The notes beneath the pieces were generated by a model. That model searched no databases, had not been told where the DNA came from, and was given only the letters and a program-made list of their open reading frames with translations. Position numbers and translations under genes: made by a program. Shown piece by piece: positions 25,342 through 33,170 of a stretch of 50,644 nt of DNA (position 1 is the stretch's first letter; each line of letters opens with the position of its first letter). The DNA comes from Planctomycetota bacterium. GTDB lineage: Bacteria; Planctomycetota; MHYJ01; JACPRB01. The stretch spans positions 1 to 50,644 of the forward strand of contig DATLZA010000165.1 in NCBI GenBank assembly GCA_035574235.1. The letters are read 5' to 3'.

Positions 25342-26616
25342 TCAGGCGTTGCGTCCCGGGACCCGCACGGGCCGGACGGGATTCGGACCGAACTCGTACT
25401 TCGGCGGACTCAGGTCCAGGTCGGAAGCGAAGACCTCGTCCCACGTGAGAGCCTTGCCCGTATAGGCCGCCTCGCGGCCGAGAATCGACGTCAGCGTCGT
25501 CTCGGCGATCCGGCGCGCCTCGTTGATGGGAGTTCCGGCGCGGATGCTCTCGATGAGATCGCGATGCTCCTGAACCTGGGCCGGGACCTCCGCGCCCTCG
25601 AACCGCCACGGATTCCGTCCCTCGATGACCCCCGATTTCTGCGGGTGGTGCAGGTACGCCGTGCCCTGGGTCCCCACGTACCAGGCCGCCACGAGGCCCG
25701 GAACGCGCGGCCATTGCCGGCACATGCTCAAGACATGGACGCCGTTCGGATATTCGAAGTCCACGGCGAAGTGATCGTAGATGTTGCCGTACAGCTCCTC
25801 CACGCGGACCTGCCGCCCCCCCACCGCCGTGGCCCGCACCGGATGAGCCCGCAAAACCCAGTCCGTCAGGTCGATCTGATGGATGTGCTGTTCGACGATG
25901 TGATCCCCCGAGAGCCAGTCGAAGTAGTACCAGTTGCGGACCTGCCACTCCATGTCGCTCCAACCGGGGCGCCGCTCGTAGCTCCAGAGGTACCCCGTGT
26001 TGAAGAAGATGTACCCGGCGACGACGTCGCCGATCTGACCGTCGTGTATGCGCCGGACCGTCTCGCGGATTTTGCGCGAATGCCGGTTCTGCGTGCCTGG
26101 CACCACCCCCAGCTTCTTCTGGCGGGCTTTTTCCCCATATTCGATCACCTTCCGGACGCCGACCGGATCGACCGCGACGGGCTTTTCCATGAAGACGTGC
26201 TTTCCCGCCTCGACCGCGGCGGCGAAGTGAAGCGGCCGGAACCCGGGAGGCTCGCAGAGCATGACGTAATCCACGCTGGTGTCGAGAAGGCGCTTGTAGG
26301 CGTCGAAGCCGGTGAAGCAATGGTCGTCCTGAACCTTGAAGCCCGCGAGCTCGCGCTCCGCAGCCAGCCGCCGCGCGGTTTGGATGCGGTCCGGGAACAT
26401 GTCCGCCAGCGCGATCACCTGGACGTTCGGAGCCGCCTCCAGGACGTTCTCGATCGCGCCCCGCCCCCGGCCGCCGCAGCCGATCAGCCCCACCCGCAGC
26501 GTCGGGTGATCCTGGGCGCCGCCGTGGACGAAGGGAATACGCTCGACCCACCCCGCGCCGAGCGCCGCCGAACCGGCGTTCAGAAAGTCCCGGCGCGAGA
26601 AGACGGGTTCGTTCAT
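25342..26616 (-). CDS. Tat-exported Gfo/Idh/MocA oxidoreductase (paralogue 2)
   Basis: The 424-residue paralogue of the proteins at 23290 and 27595 has a Tat signal FSRRDFLNAGSAALG, GLIGCGGRGRG, EKPVAVDPVGVRKVIEYGEK and GDHIVEQHIHQIDLTDWV. The middle differs in a VAAWYVGTQGTAYLHH segment, suggesting a different substrate. It lies 14 nt after the PIG-L gene in the same operon and abuts the Dps-like gene convergently with no spacing. Confidence 0.9.
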   Translation of the reverse strand: MNEPVFSRRDFLNAGSAALGAGWVERIPFVHGGAQDHPTLRVGLIGCGGRGRGAIENVLEAAPNVQVIALADMFPDRIQTARRLAAERELAGFKVQDDHCFTGFDAYKRLLDTSVDYVMLCEPPGFRPLHFAAAVEAGKHVFMEKPVAVDPVGVRKVIEYGEKARQKKLGVVPGTQNRHSRKIRETVRRIHDGQIGDVVAGYIFFNTGYLWSYERRPGWSDMEWQVRNWYYFDWLSGDHIVEQHIHQIDLTDWVLRAHPVRATAVGGRQVRVEELYGNIYDHFAVDFEYPNGVHVLSMCRQWPRVPGLVAAWYVGTQGTAYLHHPQKSGVIEGRNPWRFEGAEVPAQVQEHRDLIESIRAGTPINEARRIAETTLTSILGREAAYTGKALTWDEVFASDLDLSPPKYEFGPNPVRPVRVPGRNA

Positions 26617-26630
26617 GGTCTCCCTCCGGG

Positions 26631-27578
26631 CTAACGGTGCGGGAAGAACGGGAAAAGTTTCCGGATCTCCTCCTCGTCCGGCCGGCGGCCGTATTCGCAG
26701 ATCTCGAAAGCCTCGGCGTAGCGGACCTCGGCGGCCCGCTCCCGGCCGTATCGGGCCTCGAGCTGGGGCCGGAACCGGTCGGCCGTGGCGGCGAACCGGC
26801 GGGCGAACTGTTCGCGCACGTCCCGCCTGCGGGCGGCCACGGCGGCCGCGTCCTTCGGATCGGGCACCAGATGCGGCCCGCCGTTGCAGCCGCCCTCGTA
26901 GAACTGGGACTCCAGCGCCTCCACGCAGGCGAGCTTCTTTTCGATCACGTCGTCGATTGCCACGACGATGTCCGCCGTGAACGGATTGGGCCGGCGGAAG
27001 CCGTCCTCGGAGAAGAGAAACACCGGGTTGCGCGTGAGATGCGGCGTATCCGGACAGAAGTACGGCACCGTCACCATGTACGCCGCGTCCATGACGAGGA
27101 TCCCGACGTACCGGTGATCCGGGTGATAGTCGTTGGGCCGGTGGCTGATGACGACGTCCGCCTTCCACTCCCGAATGAGGCGGCAGATCGTGCGCCGGTT
27201 CTCCAGGGTCACCATCAGCTCCCCGTCATGGATGTCGAGCACCTCCGTCCGGATCCCCAGGATTTCCGCGCACCGGCGGACTTCGGCCAGGCGCCGGCGC
27301 GCCAGCGGCCCGCCGGCCGTGCCCCAGTGTCCGATGTCTCCGTTGGTCACGGAGACGAACTTGACGTGGTGTCCGAGCGCCGCCCACTTGGCGGCCACGC
27401 CGCCTTCCCGCAATTCGCAGTCGTCCGGATGCGCCCCGAAGGCGATGATGCGGAGCTTCCCATCCTCCGGCGCCTCCGCAGGAACCGGGCCGGAAGAAGC
27501 CATGGGGCTCGTGCCTGCCGCCGAGGCGCATCCCCCGGCGAGCGCGGCGACCGCCCAGAGTCCGAGAATCGATCGCAT
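26631..27578 (-). CDS. PIG-L/LmbE deacetylase family lipoprotein
   Basis: The 315-residue zinc hydrolase has a lipobox (LAGGC, Cys17), the AHPDD motif at residues 49-53 (GAHPDDCELREGG) and a second His in NDYHPDHRYVG. The family removes acetyl groups from N-acetylglucosaminyl compounds or handles small N-acylated substrates. Located between two Gfo/Idh/MocA genes and upstream of the second, it likely processes amino-sugar derivatives in the periplasm. Confidence 0.88.
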   Translation of the reverse strand: MRSILGLWAVAALAGGCASAAGTSPMASSGPVPAEAPEDGKLRIIAFGAHPDDCELREGGVAAKWAALGHHVKFVSVTNGDIGHWGTAGGPLARRRLAEVRRCAEILGIRTEVLDIHDGELMVTLENRRTICRLIREWKADVVISHRPNDYHPDHRYVGILVMDAAYMVTVPYFCPDTPHLTRNPVFLFSEDGFRRPNPFTADIVVAIDDVIEKKLACVEALESQFYEGGCNGGPHLVPDPKDAAAVAARRRDVREQFARRFAATADRFRPQLEARYGRERAAEVRYAEAFEICEYGRRPDEEEIRKLFPFFPHR

Positions 27579-27594
27579 CGCCCCCTCCTTGGCC

Positions 27595-28848
27595 CTACCG
27601 CGGCTTGCCGGGGACCGGAATCGGCCGGACCGGGAGCGGTCCCGGCTCCAGCTTCTCGGGCATCAGGTTCATGTCGGAGGCATACATCTCGTCCCACGTG
27701 ATGACCTTGCCCGTGTACGCGGCTTCGCGGCCGAGGATGGCGGTCAGGGTGCTTTCGGCGATCTGGCGCGCCTCGTTGAGCGGACGTCCGTTGCGGATGC
27801 TCTCCAGAAGATCCATGTGTTCCTGGACGTACGGGTTGCGTCCTCCGCCTTTGAAGCGCCAGGTTTCGGGCCCTTTGATGTAGGAATGGCAGTCGCTTTC
27901 CCCTTTCGTGCCCACGACCGCCTCGCTCACGTTGCCCGGCGTGTTGTTCCAATGCCGGCACATGCTCAGGACGTGAACCCCCTTGGGGTACTCGAAGTCC
28001 ACCGCGAAATGGTCCCAGATGTGGCCGTACTCCGGTCCCGTGCGGACCTGGCGCCCCCCCACGGCCACCGCCTTCACGGGATGCGCCTGAAGCGCCCAAT
28101 TGATGACGTCGAGGTTGTGAACGTGCTGCTCGACGATGTGGTCCCCGCAGAGCCAGTCGAAGTAGTACCAGTTGCGCAGCTGGTACGTGAGGTCGTCCCA
28201 ATCCGGCTCGCGCTTGCGGACCCAGACGCCGCCCGAATTCCAATAGCACCGGCCGGCGACGATTTCGCCGATGGCTCCCTCGTGGATGCGCCGGATGCAT
28301 TCCACATATCCGGCCTGATGGCGCCGCTGGGTGCCCGTCACCACGGCAAGCTTCTTCTCCTTGGCTTTCTCGCCGTATTCGATCACCTTCCGGACACCCA
28401 CCGGGTCCACGGCCACCGGCTTCTCGAAGAAGACGTGCTTGCCCGCCTCGATCGCCGCCGCGAAGTGAAGCGGACGAAACCCCGGAGGCGTCGCCAGGAT
28501 GACGAGGTTCACCCCCGAATCCAGAACCTTCTTGTAATTGTCCAGACCCGCGAAGCAGTTCTCGTCGGTCACCTTGAACCCGGGGTGCTTGCCGAGCTGA
28601 CGGCGCGAACCGTCGATCCGATCTTTGAAGACGTCTCCGAGGGCGACGATCCGGAGATGGACCGGCGGATTCATGGCCGCGGCGGCGTCCAGGATGTTTT
28701 CCGCCGCGCCGGTTCCCCGGCCGCCGCAGCCGATCACGCCCACGGAGATCGTGGGCTCCTGGCCGCCGGCGTGAACGAGCGGCACCTGCGCCATGAACGC
28801 GGCCGTGCCGGCCTCCATGAATTCCCGTCGAGTCAGCGCGTCGGTCAT
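27595..28848 (-). CDS. Tat-exported Gfo/Idh/MocA oxidoreductase (paralogue 3)
   Basis: The 417-residue paralogue has a Tat-type signal LTRREFMEAGTAAFM, GVIGCGGRGTG and EKPVAVDPVGVRKVIEYGEK shared word for word with paralogue 2, and GDHIVEQHVHNLDVINWA. It has a 5-residue insertion before LRIVALGDVF and a VGTKGESDCHSY segment. It follows the DUF1080 gene by 11 nt, so both are probably transcribed together; this pairing is common in Planctomycetes and Verrucomicrobia sugar-degradation loci. Confidence 0.9.
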   Translation of the reverse strand: MTDALTRREFMEAGTAAFMAQVPLVHAGGQEPTISVGVIGCGGRGTGAAENILDAAAAMNPPVHLRIVALGDVFKDRIDGSRRQLGKHPGFKVTDENCFAGLDNYKKVLDSGVNLVILATPPGFRPLHFAAAIEAGKHVFFEKPVAVDPVGVRKVIEYGEKAKEKKLAVVTGTQRRHQAGYVECIRRIHEGAIGEIVAGRCYWNSGGVWVRKREPDWDDLTYQLRNWYYFDWLCGDHIVEQHVHNLDVINWALQAHPVKAVAVGGRQVRTGPEYGHIWDHFAVDFEYPKGVHVLSMCRHWNNTPGNVSEAVVGTKGESDCHSYIKGPETWRFKGGGRNPYVQEHMDLLESIRNGRPLNEARQIAESTLTAILGREAAYTGKVITWDEMYASDMNLMPEKLEPGPLPVRPIPVPGKPR

Positions 28849-28859
28849 GAGGGGTCTCC

Positions 28860-29492
28860 TTACAGAGGCTTCAGGCGCACGCGGCGCCAATGGATCTCGG
28901 CGCCCTCCGACTGGAAGGCGATGGGACTCTCGAAAGGCTCGAACTCCGCGAATTCGCTGATCTTCGCCCCGTTCAGGCGGCACGTCATCCGGCCGTCCTG
29001 GGAGACGATCTCGACCTCGTTCCATTCGCCCAGCGGCCGGCGGACCCGGACGCGGGCGTCCCGGTCCTCCGACACGCGCTTCACCTTGAACCCGCCGATG
29101 GCGATCAGGCCCAGAACGTCCCGGTTCATTCCCTGGACCTCGAGGCTTCGCGGCCAGACCTTGTGCTCGGCGAAGTAAAAGAGGTATCCGCTGTTTCCCG
29201 CCCAGCGGGACTCGTCCACCTCCCCGGAGGGCCGCTTGAAGCGGTATTCGAAGCGAAGCACGAAGTCCTTGTATTTCTTCTCGGTGTACCAGTACCCGGC
29301 GGGACGCCCGGAGCACACGAGAACGCCGTCCTCCACGCGAAACGTCGCCGCGGGATCGGCCGTACCGTCCTTCCCGAGATAGAACTTCATCCCGGAAAAA
29401 TCCTTGCCGTTGAAGAGAGGCTCGAAACCCGCCTCGTCGTCCTGCGCCGCCCACCCCGCGGCCAGCGCCAACCCCAGAAGCGTCCGAATCAC
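28860..29492 (-). CDS. DUF1080 (3-keto-disaccharide hydrolase type) secreted protein
   Basis: The 210-residue protein has a signal peptide (IRTLLGLALAAGWA) and a concanavalin-like DUF1080 domain: FEPLFNGKDFSGMKFYLG at the start, FVLRFEYRFKR, NSGYLFYF, and the terminal EIHWRRVRLKPL. Some members hydrolyse 3-keto glycosides made by Gfo/Idh/MocA partners, consistent with its neighbours. I use the GTG at 29492 with GGGAGGGACC just upstream rather than a TTG five codons earlier. Confidence 0.87.
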   Translation of the reverse strand: MIRTLLGLALAAGWAAQDDEAGFEPLFNGKDFSGMKFYLGKDGTADPAATFRVEDGVLVCSGRPAGYWYTEKKYKDFVLRFEYRFKRPSGEVDESRWAGNSGYLFYFAEHKVWPRSLEVQGMNRDVLGLIAIGGFKVKRVSEDRDARVRVRRPLGEWNEVEIVSQDGRMTCRLNGAKISEFAEFEPFESPIAFQSEGAEIHWRRVRLKPL

Positions 29493-29568
29493 GGTCCCTC
29501 CCGCCAAGCCGACCCACTATATAACGACGCCCGGGGGCCGGGCGAGAAGAATTCCCCGCGGTCCGCCT

Positions 29569-29997
29569 TCAGCCGCGTCCGGCGCGGACGGCGGACGGCG
29601 GGTACTCCGGCACGATCACGTGCCGCTTCTCCCGCACGTGGTACCGGAGGGCCAGGTACATGGCGCTGCCGCAGGCCGTGCAGACCGCGGTGCCCCCGTA
29701 CATCCAGGAATGCGCGGTGATCCGGTGGCCGCACCGGCAGCGGAAGTCGATCGCGGGCGGAGGCATCGGATTCTTGAGGTTGCGCGCCGCGGCCGATCCC
29801 GTCTCGCGCGGCTTGATCGCCTGCACGCCGGGGTCCAGATAGATCGGCACGAACCCGTCCGGCGGCTGGTGGGTCAGGACGAACCGGCGCCCGCAATCCG
29901 TGCACTTCCAGTGCGCCACCCCCAGCCCGTCCAGCGCCCGCTCGCGCGGAAGCGCGTGCACGGAACCGCACATGCAGCGGAATTTCGCGGCCGACAT
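29569..29997 (-). CDS. Hypothetical protein with two zinc-ribbon segments
   Basis: The 142-residue protein has cysteine pairs in RCMCGS with KCTDCGRRF, and RCRCGHRI with CTACGSAM, suggesting two zinc ribbons of about 30 residues each, separated by an Ala/Pro-rich linker. There is no signal peptide. A TATACT box is 12 nt before the ATG. Family not recognised; a nucleic-acid or protein-binding scaffold is one option. Confidence 0.7.
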   Translation of the reverse strand: MSAAKFRCMCGSVHALPRERALDGLGVAHWKCTDCGRRFVLTHQPPDGFVPIYLDPGVQAIKPRETGSAAARNLKNPMPPPAIDFRCRCGHRITAHSWMYGGTAVCTACGSAMYLALRYHVREKRHVIVPEYPPSAVRAGRG

Positions 29998-30031
29998 GGA
30001 TCAATCGGAAGTATACCATCCCGAAGCCCGC

Positions 30032-30074
30032 TTGCGCCTCCGCCCCGCTTCCGCTATCATCGAGCGACCGGAGG
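30032..30074 (+). promoter_or_regulatory. Sigma-70-type promoter and RBS of selD
   Basis: TTGCGC (30032-30037), 17 nt, then TATCAT (30055-30060), followed by GGAGG (30070-30074) and the selD ATG at 30084. The -10 matches consensus at five of six positions and the spacing is ideal. Confidence 0.55.
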
Positions 30075-30083
30075 AAACGAACC

Positions 30084-31124
30084 ATGGCTTGCGACATCCG
30101 AGGATTCGCCCGCAGCGGCGGCTGAGCGGGAAAACTGAGTCCGTTGGACTTACAGGGTCTTTTCACCAAGCTCGAGCTGCGCCGCAACGACAACCTGCTC
30201 GTCGGAATCGAAACCAACGACGACGCCGCGATCTACAAGCTCACCGACGACCTGGCGCTCGTCATCACGGCGGACTACATCACGCCGTTCATCGACGATC
30301 CGTACCTGTACGGACAGGTGGCCGCGGCCAACTCCCTGAGCGACGTCTACGCGATGGGGGGCCGTCCCATCACGGCGCTCAACCTCTGCATGTTCCCCGT
30401 GGCCGCCGGGGCCGACGTCCTCTCGCGCGTCCTGCAGGGGGGCCTCGACAAGATCCACGAGGCGGGCGCCCTCCTCGTCGGCGGCCATACGGTCAAGGAC
30501 GAGGAAATGAAGTACGGCCTGTCCGTCAACGGGATCGTCAACCCGCGGCACTACACCCCGAACTCGGGAGCGCGCCCGGACGACCGCTTCATCCTCACCA
30601 AGCCGGTGGGCAGCGGCGTCTACATCACCGGCGCCCGGCGCGGCGTCATCGCCACCGAAGACCTCCTCCCGGTGGCCCGCACGATGGCCGAGCTCAACCG
30701 CGTCGCCTGCGAAACAATGATGGAATTCGACGCTCGGGGCGCCACGGACATCACGGGCTTCGGCCTGGGCGGACATACCCTGTCCATGGCCCGGGCCTCC
30801 AGGATCGGCATCCGCTTCTTCTACGACGCGATCCCGCGGTTCCCGAAAACCCTGGACCTCATCGGCATGGGCGTGATGACGGGTCTGACGGGCCCCAACT
30901 TCAAGCTCATCGAAAGCGGCATCGTCTTCCGGGACGGCTTCAGCGACGTCGAGAAGGCCCTCTTCTGGGACCCCCAGACGTCGGGCGGACTCTTCTTCGG
31001 CGTGCGCGCCAGGGACGTCGAGGCGTGCCTCCGCAAGCTTCATGAACGCGGCGTCACGGACGCGCGCATCGTGGCGGAGGCGTTCCCCGCGGACAAACCC
31101 CGTCTGGAAGTCGTCCGCGGGTAA
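30084..31124 (+). CDS. selD: Selenophosphate synthetase, itself a selenoprotein
   Basis: SelD makes selenophosphate, the selenium donor for Sec-tRNA, from selenide and ATP. The true start is ATG 30084 with a GGAGG ribosome site; 13 codons later a UGA (30123-30125) is read as Sec14 in ARSGG-U-AGKLSPLDL. It takes the place of the active-site Cys of E. coli SelD (GAGCGCK), and the essential Lys follows as Lys17. The ATP-grasp-like AIRS domains follow: VITADYITPFIDDPYLYGQVAAANSLSDVYAMGG (landmarks ADYITPFIDDP and SLSDVYAMGG), VGGHTVKDEEMKYGL, TDITGFGLGGH and DPQTSGGLF. Total length is 346 residues. A hairpin begins 9 nt after the UGA. A TTG start after the UGA would delete the catalytic residues. 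Confidence 0.92.
30123..30155 (+). promoter_or_regulatory. Sec UGA and SECIS-like hairpin of selD
   Basis: UGA at 30123-30125. CTG-AGTCC (30135-30142) pairs with GGACT-(TA)-CAG (30146-30155) around loop GUU, with a two-base bulge on the 3' side. The loop starts 17 nt after the UGA and with G. Confidence 0.7.
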
Positions 31125-31131
31125 TCCGACG

Positions 31132-33111
31132 ATGCCCGCCGGCCGCAGCGCGCTCGGGCTTTTCGCGTGCGCGGTCCTCCTTCTGCCGGCGGCCTGCGCG
31201 GGAGGCGGCGGCGGACCGAGCCGCGATTTCGCGCCCTCGGAGGCTCCCGCCTTTCGCGCCCCGGCCTTTCCCCTTTTCGTCCAGACGCCCTACCTCAACA
31301 TCTGGCTCTGCGGGGACCGGCTGGCCGACGACTCCCCCAAGCTCTGGAACGGGGCGGTCAAGGGGATGGCCGGCATGCTGAAGATCGACGGTCGCGCGTA
31401 CCGGTTCCTCGGACTCCCCGGCTCCCCCCTGCCGTCCCTGCGGCAGGACTCCGCGCGCGTCCTGCCCACCCGCACGGAATTCCTCTTTTCTCAGGACGAC
31501 GTCGCCCTGCGCCTGGAGTTCCTTTCCCCGGCCGACCCGCGGGATCTCGAGCTCCTGGCGCTCCCGGTGGGATACCTCCGCGCCGAGATCGCCTGCGCCC
31601 GTCCTCGCCGAATCGAGCTCTACCTCGACCTCACCGCCGAGTGGGCCGTGGGATCCAGCGACCGCCGCGTCACCTGGGACGGGCGCTTCCGGCTGCGGCC
31701 CTCCCAGCCCCGCCTCTTCCGCGAGACGCACAACTGGCCCGACTGGGGCGAGGTCCATTGGGCCGCCCTCGACGAACCGGCCGCCTCGTACGTCGGCCCC
31801 GCCCAGGATCTGCGCCGCGCGTTCGCCGAGGGAAAGCCCCCGGACCGGGACGCCCGCTTTCCCCGCGCCGCCAGCGACGGGTGGCCCGCCTTCGCGCACG
31901 TCTGGGAGCTGGGAAGCGTGAAGGAGCCCGTCACCCGCCGGGCGCTTGTGGCGCTGACCCGCCGCGAGGCCGCGCTCTTCTACGGAGACGTCTGTCCCGC
32001 GGCCTGGACGCGCCGGTTCCCCGACGGAGAGGCCCTCGTCCGCTTCGCTTCCTCCGCCGCCGAGGAGATCCGCGCCCGCGCGGCCCGCGTAGACGCCGAA
32101 GTGCTGGCCCGCGCCCGGGCCGCCGGAGGAGAACCCCTGGCCGCCCTGGCGGCGCTCGCCTTCCGCCAGGCCCTCGCCGCCGGCGAGCCCGTCCGGCACG
32201 GCGATCGAACCTATGTCCTCTCCAAGTCCCTCGAAATCGGCGGGCCCAGCCCCGTTCAAAGTCTGGAGACGCTCTACGTCGCCTCGCCCCTCGCGCTGGC
32301 CTTCAACCCCGATCTTCTGCGGATGCACATCGAGCCCATCCTCGAGGCCGTCCGGCGCGGGTTCTGGCGGGAGCGCTTCGCCCCGCGCGACCTGGGCACC
32401 TACCCCCTGGCCACCGGCCCGAGCGCTCCGTCCGAGCCAGGCCTGGACGCCACCGCCGCCCTCCTCCTTCTGGCGACCGCGGCGGGCCGCCACGATCCCG
32501 AGTTCGCCCGCGAATACGCCGCCGTCCTCCGAAAGATGGCGGACTTCCTCCACGACGCGCTTTCTTCCCCGCAGGCGGCTCCCTCCGCCGTGGTGCCCGA
32601 AGGCGACGCCGGCCCCGTCCTCCGGGCCATCCTGGCTCTGGCCTGTTTCCCCGAGTTGCGATCCCGGGCGGAGGCGCTTCTGCGCGACTGGACGACCCGG
32701 GCGCGAGCGGAGGTCCACACGGCCCGGGCCCTGAACGATCCCTCGGGATGGAGCCTCAAGCCCGACCTGTTCGCGGATCGGATGCTCGGCCTGCACTTCT
32801 TCCCGTCCGACTGGGGTCCCCGTGAGGCGGCCTTCGCGCGCGCCCGCTCCGGCCGGTTCGGCGCTCCGGCCGATCACCTGAAAAACCAGGCCCGGGCGGA
32901 CGCTCTCCTCTGGATCGCCGGACTCGCCCCTCGGGACGGACGCGAAGCGCTGGCGGCCGATCTCCTGCGCCTGTACTCGGAAACGCCCACGCGGGTGCCG
33001 CCCGCCGAGCGTTACGAGACGGATTCGGGACGCCAGACGGGCACGCCCGCGCGGCCTGCCCTGGGCGCCGTCTTCGCCCCCGTCCTGGCCGCCGAGCGCG
33101 AGGGACGCTGA
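31132..33111 (+). CDS. Glutaminase A-like (DUF4965/DUF1793) lipoprotein
   Basis: The 659-residue lipoprotein (lipobox LPAAC near residue 19) shows similarity to fungal glutaminase A and bacterial DUF4965/DUF5127/DUF1793 proteins. It has PYLNIWLCGDRLADDSPKLWNG (landmarks TPYLNIW and LWNG) at the N-terminus, QSLETLYVASPLALAFNPDLL in the middle and GWSLKPDLFADRMLGLHFFP near the C-terminus. A secreted hydrolase, possibly releasing ammonia from glutamine or acting on glycans, is possible; catalytic residues were not identified. It begins 7 nt after selD, so may be co-transcribed with it, without an obvious functional link. Confidence 0.7.
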   Translation: MPAGRSALGLFACAVLLLPAACAGGGGGPSRDFAPSEAPAFRAPAFPLFVQTPYLNIWLCGDRLADDSPKLWNGAVKGMAGMLKIDGRAYRFLGLPGSPLPSLRQDSARVLPTRTEFLFSQDDVALRLEFLSPADPRDLELLALPVGYLRAEIACARPRRIELYLDLTAEWAVGSSDRRVTWDGRFRLRPSQPRLFRETHNWPDWGEVHWAALDEPAASYVGPAQDLRRAFAEGKPPDRDARFPRAASDGWPAFAHVWELGSVKEPVTRRALVALTRREAALFYGDVCPAAWTRRFPDGEALVRFASSAAEEIRARAARVDAEVLARARAAGGEPLAALAALAFRQALAAGEPVRHGDRTYVLSKSLEIGGPSPVQSLETLYVASPLALAFNPDLLRMHIEPILEAVRRGFWRERFAPRDLGTYPLATGPSAPSEPGLDATAALLLLATAAGRHDPEFAREYAAVLRKMADFLHDALSSPQAAPSAVVPEGDAGPVLRAILALACFPELRSRAEALLRDWTTRARAEVHTARALNDPSGWSLKPDLFADRMLGLHFFPSDWGPREAAFARARSGRFGAPADHLKNQARADALLWIAGLAPRDGREALAADLLRLYSETPTRVPPAERYETDSGRQTGTPARPALGAVFAPVLAAEREGR

Positions 33112-33134
33112 ATCCCCGACGCCGTCACTTCGAA

Positions 33135-33163
33135 GCGGCCACGTGCCGGGCGTGGCTTCTCCG
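33135..33163. terminator. Possible bidirectional terminator between convergent genes
   Basis: In the 59-nt gap between the glutaminase-like gene and the convergent lipoprotein gene, GAAG-(CG)-GCCACG and CGTGGC-TTC can pair around TGCCGGG. There is no U-run, so evidence is limited. Confidence 0.3.
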
Positions 33164-33170
33164 ACACCCC

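Noticed and set aside
23290-29492. Three similar oxidoreductase genes as a mobile repeat
   Set aside because: They are divergent paralogues with different middle segments and no flanking repeats or transposase.
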